This document shows positions 11,831 through 26,887 of a stretch of 64,000 nucleotides of DNA, piece by piece (the stretch's first letter is position 1; every line of letters starts with the position of its first letter). The translations under genes were made by a program, and so were the position numbers. The stretch lies in NCBI GenBank assembly GCA_037389465.1, contig JAZARR010000272.1, positions 552,501 to 616,500 on the forward strand, written 5' to 3'. The DNA comes from Baylisascaris procyonis. Its lineage: Eukaryota; Nematoda; Chromadorea; Rhabditida; Ascarididae. The notes under the pieces were generated by a model. It made no database searches and was not told the origin of the DNA. It saw only the letters and a program-made list of their open reading frames with translations.

Positions 11831-13392
11831 CGTACTAAGCACTTACTTTCAGTCAGCCGTGAATGATTATATGTACGGGAACAAAATGACCGCAAAAACG
11901 TGCCACAACGATATGGTTGTCGGAAGAAAGGAAATATCAGGGACACAGAATAGTATCGATAACGCCAAATTCAAAGCATTTCACTCTATATGAATCTCAA
12001 GCACAATTTTGTTTCTTCCTTTAGCGGATAAGTAATATATGCTTAGGTATATAAAAAATCTTGTTCACTACAGCCACCTATAATAGCACACAATAAATGA
12101 ACAATGTTGAAATTGCTTGTTTAAATGGTAAATAAAACTGCTATTGCATAATCGCCGTAATCTAAAAGAATCATTGCTTTTCATGTGATATTTTATGCAA
12201 TTATTTTCTTCACCAAGTCCTCGCCCCAACTTCACCAACACAATCATCAGCATGAAGCTTCGTCGCTACAATGCTAAGCACTCAATGTACCCAAAACCTA
12301 AATATTTTGGCATTTTGCACACTTATATACAGCATTAAAGCAAGTGACTTAGTTGAGACCTCATCTGATATAACAGATTGCAAAACTATCTGTCGATCGC
12401 AGAATTAAAAAACAGCTCAAGAAAGAATCCGGAAATTATATTAACTTCAACTGCGATTTTTAAAATATCATTCATATTATACAATATTTTTTTCAAATCC
12501 TTATATAAGTAAAGTTATAATGCAGAGAATATTCAAAATGACATAATTCCAACAATGATATGATAGAGATTGGATGCAGTGAAGATATTGCACAGCGATA
12601 CAAATCAATAAGCACAATCGAGGCAGCAAATCCTCTGGATAGCTCTTGAAACAATTGCAAAGTGTGTGTATACACTCGTCAACAAAGAACAAAGAAAGAG
12701 GAGTTGTAAACGAGAGTGAATGCTAAAAGCGAAAGAATTTGTGTTCTACACTGCACAACTAAGCACCAAAGTGACAATACTCAATTCATGAAGCACCAAT
12801 GTAAAACATTTTCATAGAGTGAAAACGATTAGGCGAATACAGAAATCCATTGAGGATTTCTTCCACTTATGTCAGTTATATATACGAATAATGTGGCATA
12901 TTGCCAGTTGTATAACGTTACCTGCAAAACTGCTCTTGCACAAATCGCTTCCCAGTCAAAGCATTTCATGAACCACTTTTATTGGAAATCCTCTGGCCAA
13001 TAACCACCCAGAACTTGGCGGGAAACTTGTTAACTTAATGTTGTAGCGAGCTCATTGCAACCTAAAGTTTGGTCGAAGCACTTGTCGTCGCACTTTGTTG
13101 AGGCTCTCAGTGCTCACGTCTTCATCTAAACATTGTAATGAACATCGTTTTTTGACGATCAACTTTTTTTTAAACGTTCATTTTTTGCATTAGTTTGGTT
13201 CATGCAATCCTGTAGTCGTTCTTGGTTTCATATTGAATAAAGCCTTCTAATGAAATTGATAGTATGGGAATCGAAAATTGACAGTTAATAGTATGAAGAT
13301 ATGTCGTGGCAATTAAGCGTTCATCTAAAAATCTGCACGACGATCGAAATTCACATTTATTGACAGATGCACGAATGATGTTCTACTCATAC
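10371..13392. other. Upstream region of the WDR47-like gene
   Basis: This is the 5' flank of the minus-strand WDR47-like gene and should contain its promoter, but no core promoter element stands out in the AT-rich background. A (TA)n tract lies at 11779-11826. No exon on either strand is supported. Confidence 0.4.
11779..11826. repeat. (TA)n dinucleotide tract
   Basis: About 24 TA units. Open frames translating to Tyr-Ile repeats across it are artefacts of the repeat. Confidence 0.95.
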
Positions 13393-13555
13393 CTTCAGCT
13401 TCCAACAAATTTAGTCGAGTCTCCTGGTGAATCTCATTCTGCATAACTGCGAAAAAATTGAACTCTAAAATGTGCTGAAAGCTAATTTGCTGCAGAGCTT
13501 GTAGGTCCATGACAACTGTCAACATGAACAAAAAGATGAAAAAGTTATGAAGCAT
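13393..13555 (-). CDS. Candidate first exon of a secreted protein
   Basis: On the minus strand an ATG at 13553-13555 opens a frame whose first ~20 residues are strongly hydrophobic (MLHNFFIFLFMLTVVM), like a signal peptide. It is followed by a Gln-rich polar stretch and a good donor (GAAG|GTATGAGT) at the lower end. No following exon was found at lower coordinates, and the product is not recognised. In AT-rich DNA such frames arise by chance, so this is a weak call. Confidence 0.25.
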
Positions 13556-13647
13556 CGCTGACGAATGGGCAACTATTATTAGTCGATTAGATATACGATG
13601 GAATTCGGCCGGGATTTCGCACGTTTTTTATCCCAGCCCGTAAAAGC

Positions 13648-13857
13648 TTAACCCTCATCATTGACGGCGACAGGAAAATGGAAAATTAGGGCCGTTATGT
13701 TGAGTGCGCCTATTTGATATTTTACAGCTGGGCCATGTTGTTCGATCAAGCAATAAAGGTTATTAAGTATGTTCTCGCTCAAAAGTTGAGAGCCTCGATA
13801 AGCCAAGGCTACATCTTTGCTAGAAAACAAGCCTACAGCGAGCCCTGTACCTTCAGC
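13648..13857 (-). CDS. Candidate terminal exon, unknown protein
   Basis: Seventy codons are open on the minus strand from a CACTAG acceptor to TAA at 13648-13650. The translation is balanced and protein-like (GTGLAVGLF, LLSENILNNLYCLIEQHG). I could not assign it to a family or find the upstream exon. It lies just 5' of the candidate signal-peptide exon at 13393-13555, so the two are unlikely to be in one transcript in the usual order. Confidence 0.22.
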   Translation of the reverse strand, partial: AEGTGLAVGLFSSKDVALAYRGSQLLSENILNNLYCLIEQHGPAVKYQIGALNITALIFHFPVAVNDEG

Positions 13858-16800
13858 CTAGTGAAAGCAACAAAATCTATGAGAATGGAAATCCCTCCGT
13901 ACACGAACAAGTAAATGATGCAAGATTTTTGATGCGAAATCTAAAATTTCAGGAAATCGTCGTCAAAGAAATTCGAATTCGTACCAAGACTTCGTGCGTC
14001 CAACAAGGTTTAGTCTAAGCGCCCGATTTTAGCGAATTTCTGTGGTGAATGAATGTGTGAATGTGCAATCCCTCGGCGGGAAATCCATGATTGTGAACTG
14101 TTTCCTTTTCTAAGGGACACTTTCAATTGAACGTTTATATACGGTGCTCGATGAATCAGGCGATGTTGAGCAAGCGGAGATTCGTGCCAAAACAATTTGT
14201 GCCATATGCGCTTTCAATTCCTCCCCTCCTCTTTCTTCTCCCCACGTGATCAAGCAGTTTCACTTTTCATCTACAAATGTAAAGCGGGCAGAATGACGTT
14301 TCTATTTTTTGAAAGCCCAGTCATCCGCACAAAAACTACATAGAAATTTCGTCGATCTGTAGCCCGATCGCTGTAAACTGGAAAACCGACTGATATAAAA
14401 CACATTAAAATTTTCTGCACCTTGAAACGCCTAAAACTTTTTTTTAAACTTGACGTATAAGAGTGAATTACAGTTGAGAAGGCAATGTTGCCGTGCAGTC
14501 TAAGCTATTAGTGTCACAACTCTAGCTTCAGTAATCCCCCAACCAAAGTTCTAGATGGATAGACGTATCCATATTACAAATAATTTGCCGAAGAAAACAC
14601 ATGAAAACAGAGAAATTAGCAATAGTTTATTTTGAGACAATTGTAGTTAGCGCGATATGCGCTTTCCAATTGTGCAGTATACAACCAATCGTTATTAGAG
14701 GATGAAAAAAACGTTTTAATTTTTAAAAGGAATATGATAGGAAGCATCTAACTACACATACGACACAAATGCGCTGAAATAAAGGATCAAATGTAGCATC
14801 AAACAGGATCGCTCATTCTACAATGATGAAAGCAATTTAGCAGGATGTAACATGAACAGCGATATGAAAAGTTTCAATCGTTTGTTGAAAAACAGTAGCA
14901 ATTTCAATAAATCAATGGCACTTCCACACTGATTCAGTAGGATAAAGAAGGATGAAAAATAAAACTTTACCGTGATGTCGAGTAAACAACTTTCATAAAC
15001 TATTACGGAATATGAAAAAAATTTAGACATTACTGAGTAAATTTCAATAAGATGCCCATCGATTAGAGAACAGCCAGCAAGCAAATCAAACGGCTCAAAG
15101 ATTCGAAATAAAACTCTCCGCTCATATTCAACGTATTCGTTTTTAGTTCTTGCAAATGCTTATATAAAGGCAAAACGCATAATGACGCTAAACCTATACA
15201 TATATACGTGCGTATAGCTATTTAGCTAACTGTTCGTCGAACATTCTCAACTTGATGACCATAAAATCTAGAGCAATGAAATTGGGTAGATGTAATCGAT
15301 ACTAAATTTATCTCGTCTTTTCGGTTTTTAGCACCTGAAGGCATCATGAAATTTGCAAATAAAATTTATCGGATATAACACATAAACAAAAATTTTGATC
15401 GTGAAATCATCCAACCGATCGGAATTGCATGGAAACACTTTATTATAAAGAGCGTTAGCGTTTTTGAATGTTTCGACAACCAGTTGTCCTAGTCGGTTAC
15501 AATGGAAAAAACGCGCACTGTGCAGCCGCTAAATGTTTTTACTCGCATTACATTAGTTGGTCATCGCTTCCTGAACAATTGAATCCCATACAAATAATGG
15601 TTTCCGTGTTTTTTCCTTCCCACCCAAAAAATAAACCATTAACTTATGCGTTTACCATTTGCGCATTAATACATCGAATGCAAACATTTCCATTGGCATA
15701 AATGAATTCTGTCATGCTCAAGCATTGCCAAATATTAAGAAAATAACTGAATAAATGAAGGGAAATTATTTCAACTATGTAATGGGATTATTGAATTTTT
15801 GCAGTAAACTGTTCGAAAAGGAGAAGAAATTCTTTTAGATGAAATTCAGCTTAAAAATAAGAAAAAAAAAATTGCTGGGCAAATATGAACATGAATTCAG
15901 CAATATTATCGGCTATTGTGCATGACTAAATTTCACTTTTGTTGCTATGGGAACACTCGTTTTTGAAAAATAGGTATGGTAAACTTTTGACTTTTTTATG
16001 GGCTCGATGAAACAAGAAAAATTCGGAATGGATCCAAAAACTAAGCATCTTTAGTCGACAAGTAAACATTTCATCTGCTGCACTACTTTAAGAAAGAGTG
16101 AATAAATTAAGTGTAACGAATACTTTGCTGGACCATGAGTATGGTGAGCATCTATGAGGGCGACGCAAATATGCATGTTCATCGTTTTCACAAAAACAAT
16201 GGGTACAGGTCGGAAGCTTATACGCAACACAACGGGCATACAGTCGCATGTTTTGGCATCATTAACTGCTGAGTTTTGAACATGCAAAGAATCACAATAT
16301 CCTATGAACACCGGATTGCATGCTGGGAGAGGATTTGTGAAGGAGTTAAATAAGAGAAGTGGAAGGGAACCGGTTGAGGATGACGCGGGTAGAGGAAGGA
16401 GAAAGGCACAAAGAAAAGGAAAAGAGAGGGACAGCAACAGTGGTAGGTGAAGACGTTTGAATAAAGTTAACTACATTCATATTCAATACTCTTCGCCATG
16501 CACTATCGCTGCTCCTCCCCCTCTCCTCGACTTTTAAATCCCCACCAATCACCTCCCCACCTTGTAACCAGATGCACATAGCGCATCGAGGTCCCTTGTA
16601 AATCCATAACACGGTTTAACCGGCGTAACGACATATAACTGTGAGCATATTATATGTTGTACATTAACTTTCGGCCCGAATAGAAAACTGTTGTTGCATA
16701 AACAGTATTATAATTGACAAATTTGAGCCATTTCAAGTGAACAGTCTTAACATTTTGCTCCGCATAAACGCCAGATAATGCCGCAAGAAACAGATCAAAA

Positions 16801-19800
16801 ACAGCTACCTCCAGCAGAACTGAATATTCTGATTTGACGCATTCAAGTCAAATATAATACATTCAAATGCATTTTACTGTGAATTTGTTCATCGGCTGTT
16901 TCCCAAAGATATGCACAATTCTTTCATAACATTTGTTGGACTCAAACTAGGTCAGTGCTAATTAATCATTAAATGACCGATCCAAGAATATATGGATAGA
17001 AAGAATGTGATCGCTTATGAGAAATGTTAAAATATGGATATGTGATCGTTTTGGATGTAGCTACATAAAACCGAAGAAGTTATCTTAAATCAACTGCTAA
17101 ATAATTATGAAACGCAAACCGTTTATGAGTCATTTTGCAGCAGCTATTTCGATAGAAATAAGAGAGCACTAGATGATAATCTCATCTTATTTCTGGGAGG
17201 AAATAAGGAAAATGCATGAAGAATTGTTAAGAGTTAAATGATTTGTGATTTCGAACGAACGCTAGAACGAGATGCGATAGGCCGATAACTGAAATTTTTT
17301 GTTCAAGGCAGTTTTTTCTTCACTTCATAGATATCGCAAAAATCTGCAGGATAATGGGAGGAGGGAATGTGAAAGAGCTAACTCGATTATGCAGAGATGC
17401 AACAAATCCGAATATCTAATTCATCGAACAGCCAAAAAATTTAAGAGGGAGGGGGAGATATCGGCAGTTACAACTTTGAAAGACTGCAAATTTTCCTGTT
17501 TCAAGGTGTGAACGGCGAGAAAACCAACTCAGAATGGGTCGAAGCAGCTGTTAAATGAGTTCACTCCAGCAGATCACGGAATTTACGGCAGTAAAAATTA
17601 TCCTTCTGCGGGTTCTAGAGGATAAGATGGAAATTTGTGGATGACTGCCTCCAGAATTGTCCTCTCATTTTCCTATGCCTCTGAATCAACTAAAAATGGT
17701 GGACTCGATCGAAATTTTGTTTGGGAACCGATAACCGCAAGATGTCACATGTTAGGAATTTCATTCTCACTGCTATAATGACTTCACCATGGATGCATAT
17801 AAAAAAGCGCGCGCATTTGCAAATTACATGAAATGTGCAAAATTAAAAGGTTATCAGAACGTAAGAAATCGGCAGCAATAATAATGATTGGGAGGAAACG
17901 TTTGCGCATGTAAATTTGTTGGCGCATTTGTCCGCTTCATGACAAACGATTGAAAATAACGTGGCAATAGCGATAACAGGCTTTTTCTTCTCAAAAATAG
18001 AAGGGATTCACTGTAATTTCAATAGGACACCCTAAAATGTTATGCAAATCTTCCTTTAAATAGATATATCCACGCAAAGCATCATGAAAACTATGCCCGG
18101 CAGCTTTCTTCAAAGAAGCGTGGCATCTGCATTTTCCCATTTAAAATTAACCATACCCAGATAAGTGCACAAAGCAAAGAAAGCGAAACACGTCACAAAG
18201 GCTTCGGCAATTTAAACGATTTCCTGACAGCAAGCAAGGAAAACACCACGCTCATATATGCGACATTACAATAGAAGACTCAGTCTCTAAGCCCTAAAAT
18301 GGAAATCTCTCAAATGCTATGTTATCCCCACTCCAAAGTAAAGTAAAAAGGGGGATCAGGTTTTATGCTTATTCTTAATCGGTAACTGCATCGTCGATAA
18401 AATAGCACCACCTCTGCATCCTAGTTGCCCCTTCGTTCTAGCACTCTTTTCTGCTTTTCGTTTGTCCTCCTTTACGCGTATAAAGATCACCTTCGTATTC
18501 CATAAGTGACTCACCTATACCAACAGTCTATACACTTTACTTGTACCAACTAAATAGTACGCATCTTCAATCTCAAGTTCTCCTATCCAGAAGAATTTTG
18601 CCTCGGTAAATCACAAAAAGAAGGAAAAAAACCTTTCTCGATCTAGAACAAACTCGCTGGTTTTTATGCACTTTTCTTATAACCAGACTTATCAATATTA
18701 TCGGTTACGACCTAAATTACAGAAAAAAAAGCAAAAGGACTTTCAAAATTTTTGAAAAGAGCAGTTCAAAACACATAACAAAACAAGCATTAAAATTTAA
18801 ACATTAACAAGTTGAATGCTGACTTCTTGTGCGATGGCAGATACCATTCTTTGCCGATAAATTCAAAGAAAGAAAACGACCGAAGCATGTCAGAAAAGCC
18901 CCCATGATATGTGCTTTTATATCTGCTAACCTCATCAATGAGGTTCGCAAGCCATCAATAAAAAGTGCAACATCCAAAATAACGCCATTATAGAGTCCAA
19001 TCCCTTATGCAGATCTTCCAAAAAAGTTTACCTTTCGTATAACCCGACGAGAATTAGAAGTGAACAATCAGCAGGCTTCCAATGCATGCAATCACCTCTA
19101 AATGACTTCAACATCTTGAAAAGTCGATGGGTTAGCGTGACCTCTAAATGATATGCTTCGAGAAGTAATAATGTGCTGTGCATTTACCCATCAAACTTTA
19201 CAACTCTAGTTGCAACGATTTCACACTTGAAATATAAAACTAACAGGTAGATAAATGCACATAAGCATACATATTCACAGATATGATATTGTCATAATGC
19301 GCTTTTCTAAAATTAAATTGGCAAGGCGCTAGAAATATATTCGTTCTCGTATGCTCTAGGATGGAGAATAGAGAAAGCATAGTTTTGTAATATTTTTAAA
19401 AAATGATACAAAAGAAAGATCTGATAGGCATCATGAAAGGAACTAAGAAATAGAAAAGATTAAATATAAAACAAAGCACAAATGTAAATGCAAATCGTTG
19501 TTAAATGAATAAAACTTGAGCAGTAATAAAATGCTGAGTAGCTATTGCAAAATCGCGCAATGCACCGTTAGAGTATGACAGTCGTTCATGAGCACACAGC
19601 AACTACTCAGTGTGCTGCATTTTAATGCCAATCGATGCCTTGCTTAACAATCTTTTTTCACTCTCCCCTCCCTATCGCTTCCGTTCACATCTGCACATAT
19701 GAAATAATGCGTTTCCAGAAAATCGCTCTTATATACTCAATAAACCTCAAACCTGTATCTCAAACCCAATTTCCTTGCATCTATGCTGCTCTCCTTAATG

Positions 19801-22800
19801 AAAGTACAAAATATAAGATAGATAAACAGGCATAAACTTTTCATATTAAACTCTTTTTGATGAATGATAAGCTTATCACAAGCTAATGCTAATAAACCCC
19901 TATCAGCAATTATCTGACATTAAAACACTACATTAGTGTCAAACAAAAGTAAACAAAAATATGTTTTGTTGTTTTATGAGGAAAGAGCAGCTTCAGCATA
20001 AACACAGAACAATGACTGGAAGGAGAGATCTTGTGCAGAAAACAAAGCAACAAATGTTTCTAGTCGGCGAAAGAGAGAGATTTTTAACGATCCAAGCAGC
20101 AGCGTAATTCCACCGTTTTTTGATGAAGTCTTTGTGATAAAAACAGACCAACAGACACATTAAGTCAATCTAGCCGCCTAGGTTATTGTCTTAATCGCCC
20201 TATCGTTGCACTCAGTAAGGAAAGCTTTTTCAACAATAAGCATCACATTTTAGCAATAACTATATATTATAAAAGTTCTTAAACATACTTTAAGCATGTC
20301 AGCGAAAGACATAAAATTAGTGCAAAGTTAGTTAAGTAGGAACAGAACAAAGAAAGGGGACATGAATACTTAAATACATTTGATTACCATAACTTACGAA
20401 ATGAGGAATGAAGTAATTTTTGCATAGAAAAAAATCTTCCAGTTGGATAAAATGGTTCTTATTCATTTCTCGTCAACGATATGCATAAAGGACACTCGTA
20501 CAATATTAAAAAAAAGACAGATCTCCCACTTTCACTCTTCTATGTGAGATGTAAACTTTCCACATAGTACATTAATAGATTTTTGAGCAAAACTTTGAGT
20601 ATAGAAAGAGCAAAACGATAATGAGGACAAATAAAATTATTAGCCACAAAACTCATAAATATGCAAATTATGCAAAACTCATAAACTCATTAGCGACATT
20701 AGCGACAAAACTCTGCTAAAAATATGCAAATTCCTTTCGGATAAACGTCGTAATATGAGCTGTTGCATTGCGCTCATCTGTTCAATCAGTTTTATATATA
20801 ATCAACAAATGAATCATTCATAAAAATCAATATTGTCAGAATTACATTTCAGAATATTTTCAAAAATAAGTTTCGTTTTTCAATAAAACGATATTTTCGA
20901 TCGGTCCAAAATATCTTCAAATTTTTTGGTTCAGTAATCTTCAACAATTTTTTTTTTCATTCAGATGTTTTCAACTCTTTCGCAGGTACCCCCACTGGTT
21001 TTCGAATTGAAGCTGCTTGAAAACAAATATCAATGCCCATTTAGAGCAGTTATGACGTCATTAGAATGCAATTCTGCAAAGCAGATTAGCTAAAGTGCTT
21101 AAAAAAGAACTAAACTTATATGTAATCACTTGACAACGACTGCCGATAAATATTTGTGCGACAACTTTGCCTATACTAATGCACCTTCTTTAGAAGAAAT
21201 TTCTCGAAATAAATTATTTTGAAATTGAGGATCCCGGAATCAAACAGCTTAAAACAAAGTCTAGCGTTTAATATTGTCAATTCCCTTGCAATAAAAAAAG
21301 ATTTTGAGAACCTACAAAGACCTATAAAATGGTGCTCCTCACCACAGATCACCGCAATATTCAATACACAGCAAACAAATCGACTGTGCACAATAATACT
21401 GGAAAAAGACGTGATTCCATTAGCAATAAAAGGATGCGTTTGTTAATCATCGTTGTCCGTCAAGTAAGCAAACTCCACATTTGCTATTCTCATTTCTCAT
21501 ATTTTAGGCGTGAATAAACTTAAAGTATCGCTTAGATAATTATAAGAACCTGTTGAAGTCAGGTAGCTTTATCCACCTATGAATTCAGCACGTCAATTCA
21601 CAGGTGATAATCGAGAATCTTTCGATTAATCATGGAGGCAATAGAAATTAATAGATGAATGAAACGATAGGCGAATAAAACAAGTAGAGAAATATTCAGA
21701 GATATCGTACGAGTATTTCACGATATAAGCTATGCATTCCACTCCAATCATCAACTACTTTCGCAACTTATCAACAAATAAAAAAATGTGCTGAATGACC
21801 TCAGAGCCGCAGAAATCTAACGGAAATTCATCTTTTAATCGACTGGAGTGAAAGAAAGACCCAAGGCGAGATCCATACAAGTTCTTTTCAGAAATTTAAA
21901 AATGTTAAAGTTCTTCCGAAATTAATGGATCAATGTGAAGATGCAGGAGATTATGATATGCTCTACACCGTAATCATCAAATTTTGCGACTTCAGCTTCA
22001 GGGGTACCGAAGCTGAGACCATCCAACAGTCAGACAGACATACGTACAGTCACGTACAGACATGACGTCACCATGACGCAATGTTGCAAAGCAAATCTGC
22101 AAATGCGCATAATAAAAACGAAACAGGTTTTGCCCTCATACACTTGAAATAATTATTTCTAACATATTTTGGTCGGTTCTGTTCTTACTAAATGAGACTC
22201 TCTTCTGTGGGGTTACCAATCAATCACCTCTACATCGGCCATTACAGCTCCACCTGTGGAACACAATCGTCCCTTACACTTCAACTCATTTGTAATCAAC
22301 TAGATAACCGCGATTTTTCAGCTTCTCTTTTTCGATGTACAGAAGTCGACAATTATATCCGTGGGTGCAGGGAAGCGTAAGGATTGTAATGGAAGAATAT
22401 AATCATTGAAGGCGCTGTCCATGGCGCGAAGTCTGAGTATGTGAGAGAACATAGTGGATCGATCTCACGATACAGTTTGACTCAGAAATAAAATCTGCTT
22501 CATTTAATATAATAATGGCAACAATCGAGGAAACTGCGCTTTTCACCTAAAAACGTTTGTATAGTCAGTGAAAAGCATTTAACAATTACTGCAAGAAAGA
22601 TTACTCCTCAAACACAATCAAATATTTCAAACCATATGCTCAATGAGGGGAAAAGCATGGAAGGTATCCAGGGGGTGTGACGTGACGTGACAGTGCTAAA
22701 CGTCTCTCCTTCTCAGCTTCATCACTTAGAATCTATTTGAAGTTTTAAAAAAACGCGACATATTTTCTTCATCAGTAAAGCAACTTTCACAAAAATCATC

Positions 22801-24334
22801 AACATTTTCCACCGCCTCTGTTGGTTCACTAGGATAATTAACACCTTCTAATTTGAGCACAACAGTGAAAGCAGTTGAAAGTGATGTGATGTAAAGTCCA
22901 CGAGAAAGAACGTGAAAAGCGACAATGGCAGCAACAGTTCACCGCAGTGCGACCGGTTCGTCAACAAAACTGACGAAGTCTATCGAAGAAAACCACTGAA
23001 CAAAGACGACTGTGGAAGTTTAGCAATGAACTCACCAATCACGTTTTTAGATATATATTCGTTCTTTTTTATTCTTCAAAAATGTTTTAAGTGATAAAAA
23101 ATATGCATGAAATAAAAATTTAGGAAGGCTTTAGACCTCGGTCACGAGAGACAAACAAAGGGGAAGGCGACCGCCACTTCTAAGAAAATTCAGTTAGCAT
23201 GGAGAAAAATGAGAATTCAGAGATCGAGAGAAGAAAAAGAAGAAAGCGGCAAAAACATTCCAGGACCGCCACTTTCCGACAACCTTCCCCTTCACATGAG
23301 AAGTATCGACTATATTTTCAAGTACAAAGTGTTAACTCGTATATATGCAAAACTTCTAGTCCTTTTCACCTGTTGTACGTCAAAGAAACTGAAACAAAGC
23401 TAAGGCATTGACGTTTCGTAAACTAAAAACTGTTGTATTAGAAGCGAAGGAAGGAAGAGATAGGACTATGAAATGAGCTTTTATTACGACATGGGTTCTC
23501 AATAAGACTATTTACAAAAATAACGCCTATTTAAAGAAGTGCTTTTATGCATCGTTTGCTTGGCAAAAATGTAATGCCTAGTTTCTGTCCTCTTCTTGTC
23601 CGTATATTTCAACAGGCGCTCCAATATGTTGGCTCAAACGAAATTTGTAGTGAGAATACTCAGGCCCATTCTAAACCTCGGATTCAAAATCACATCGATA
23701 TTCTCCCCCTCCCCCTCTTCGCCGTTTAATAGGCCTTCCAAATCTTCCCTTTTTATCTAAGATCCCTGTAGCTATTACACCTCGAGATCTGTTAGATATA
23801 ATTGAAATGACTTTAACAACACCTTTTGGAGTAATACTTCATAAATCTGGCATACTGCTGGTCTGCGTATATTTGAAATTACAGTGAACGCATTAAAAGT
23901 GTACGTTTATAGCTGCAATGAATTTTGGACTGAGAATATTCAAATAAGGAACACTGGAGAACATTCCATCATCTCATGGTTGCAATGGTGTTTATTCTGT
24001 TACTTGACTCTATGACGTCAGTCAAAGACGTTAAACAGTCAAATTTAACTCCACTTCCGAAACCTCATTTAAAAATTTCAGAAGCTTATAGCTCCTGTCG
24101 CAGCATATCAACGGCTATGAAGTTTGACCTATGTAAATATCTGAGGAAGTCGAACAGAATTCTGAAGTTCAGAAGACCGCCTCAAAGAGCATCACTCTTT
24201 GAAAAGCTCGGAGTGTGTTCTGCTGGTCAGACCTCTTTCCAATTTGCGATATTCCGTAACAATGACTCAGACGAATCTGATGTCACATTAGAACGTTTCG
24301 TAAGAATACTCTAAACGCTACTCTCAATAAATAA
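13858..24334. other. Long AT-rich non-coding stretch
   Basis: About 10.5 kb with no exon, RNA gene or transposon that I can support on either strand. Open frames are short, low in coding character and unsupported by splice-site pairs. A GTACC-centred inverted repeat near 21990-22010 (AGCTTC...GAAGCT) is the only small structure noticed. Confidence 0.4.
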
Positions 24335-24411
24335 ATGATAAGATGAAGCAGATAAGATGAACATAAGATAAGATAAGATATGATATGATAAGATAAAGCA
24401 GATAAGATAAG
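24335..24411. repeat. Imperfect GATAAGAT tandem tract
   Basis: Repeated GATAAGAT and AGATA units, interrupted by GAAGCA and GAACAT segments, run for about 75 bases. Simple-sequence DNA with GATA-like motifs; no function is implied. Confidence 0.85.
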
Positions 24412-26887
24412 TATGAAAAAAGACAACCACAAAACTAACAAAACTCGATGACATTAATACATCTGGAAGCAGAATAATAACACAACAATAGATGCTTTTT
24501 AATGAGAATCAGTCGAGAGAGGGGGACATCAGCAAAGCCGTTGGGGAGTGGTGCCGAGAGTGGGCAGAGCAGCTGTTGTTAGCAAGCGATATCTATTTCA
24601 CTAACGTCAAACACAAATGCAAACCGGGATGCGTTGAAGAGGACGTCGTGTGAAATAGGATTCGATTACCTTTCATGGTTGCTCCAATCACGAAACGATT
24701 GCCCTCCTCCTTCCCAAAAAACATAACAATTAGTAGATGACCCTTACCTGACCGCATAAGCAAGTGGATACACCTCGTAAAAGAGGTCAACATTCATTCT
24801 TTCTTCAAACAGAAAAAAACAGCATCAGAAATGTGACCGACTTGGCTTTCCGCAACGTCAACATATGAAATGATGTTTGTGCACATTCGTTGAAGTCGCT
24901 AGGTGCAATTTAGTGCAAATGAGGATGAAGTGGGCATGAATTCTTATTTGCAGACTATTTCACAAGCTGTGGTATATATATGAAAATGAATGAATACTTG
25001 CTGCAGGGAGACATAACGAAAAATAGTTGGCAGCCACGCGCACTAAAAATTTTGCCCATCGTTAATTTCTTTCTTGAGGTCCTTGTTGAGGTCTTGTTTT
25101 ATGTTTGAGACTTTTTGTAAGGTTTTTATCGAAAATTTTGGATGGTGATCACAATAATCGAATGTGTTTTTCTTAAAATACGCAAATGCGCACTTTAGCT
25201 TTCCAAAAAGCAAATCGCACCTCTAAAAAAGAGTCTCAGATGTGTCTTCAATTGCTATTTATAACTGCTAAAATGCTCTCTAATCCAATATGCATATGGA
25301 ATTTCCACTGCCTAAGTTTTCCTAATAGTTTCCCACTACAGAAAAATTTGCAATTTCACCATCCTACGCCGTATAAAAGATTAATTCTAAAAAATGATAT
25401 ACATTTCCATGGTTTTTTAAACGGAGTAACTTGGTGCAGAAGTTGGTGACTTTTTCAAGAAAAGTTAGCGCTAATTCTGCAAATAAGAAACTGCTGGAAA
25501 AACAATGATGGAATGGATGAAATATGATCGACGATCGACACAGTTCCAAATGATGCGATTAGTAGTTCAGTGACGCATCTCCGTGCACGCGCACCGATAG
25601 TTCATGCAGGCCGCATGTGGCCCTTAATTTATGGATGACAATACAATTTATGCATGGAATACTCGCGTGCCATATTGATCCTTCATTTGACGAAACAATT
25701 CTGTATTGTGCTTAAAAAACGTCACATATCAAGACTTCTTGTTTCTTTGTCTCCCTCTTCCTCCTTCGTCCCTCTTCCTTTATCTACTTCATCGTATGGA
25801 GTTGAATGGGTAAAAGAAGCGACAACATAAAGCAATATTCAAAAAAATTAGAAAACTGACCAAGATGATATGGAACACAACTAAATTTTGGTCTAAAGAA
25901 CGTGAATGGCGCTCATCTTCACATCGTCGACGATAAAATGCAGGTGTCAGATCTTTGTTTTATAATATGATAGAAATAATGATGGTGTCTTATTCAAACC
26001 ATTACGGAATCGGCGAAGCAGCCATAACTGTGTTGATAGCGAAGGAACGACTTATGCAATCCGACTAGCAGGAAACACTTTCAGACACCATTGTCAAAGA
26101 CAAGACATGGCCACGCATATTTCGTAACATGATTGAGGCACACGGAGGGAAAATATCGACTATGTTGAAGTCGTGCGAAAACAAATGTGAAGCAGCAGCA
26201 GTCATCAATAGAATCAAAGAATGCGTCAGTGAAGACAGATGATATCGCTGAAATCTTATGACAAGCGTTAGCGAAATGAACTTTTTATTGAACCATTTCA
26301 AGATCTATTCCACAACTGAGAAATTTCTGAATGAAATGAAACATTACTCACCATCAAGGTGGCAAATTGATGATACTTTATTGATACTAGCATCAAATAT
26401 ATTAGTAATAATCGTGGATATTAGCCCGAAAATAATGACATTTAATAAGTGTAAATGATCGGAAGTAATATGAAATCATTCGAGGAGTATTGACGCAACG
26501 TCATCAATTCGATAGTCATTACCACTCAATAACGTCTATATTGTTAACACAGTCATTTTGTTTGCTTTCTTTTCAAACCCCATTGAAATGGGCGCATCCA
26601 TCCATTTTTCACACCCAACTGAATTGAATCCACCAAGTTTTTCGGTTTCTCTCATCAATGTTACGTTTAGTTGTTACAATTCACAACAGGGCACATGAGA
26701 AAACTGTCGCAATAATGATTCTAAAAAAAGCAATCATGAAGAGAGAAAAGGAGATAGGTGGGAGCAACAGAAAGAGAGAACGAGAGAGAATAATGCATCG
26801 TCATCACTGAGAACAGTGAAAATAGCTTCCTCTTAACAAATAAAATTCGCATAAACTATTCTTGTTTAATTTAGACACAGTTTAGAT
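24412..26887. other. Non-coding stretch
   Basis: No supported gene on either strand. Pyrimidine-rich and AT-rich segments only, ending at the GAGAAA microsatellite. Confidence 0.4.

Noticed and set aside
16051..16437. 128-codon minus-strand ORF with a hydrophobic start
   Set aside because: Composition looks like translated pyrimidine-rich DNA; no family resemblance and no splice partners.
24000..24314. 112-codon plus-strand ORF
   Set aside because: No recognisable motif, no neighbouring exon, and a length possible by chance in 64 kb.
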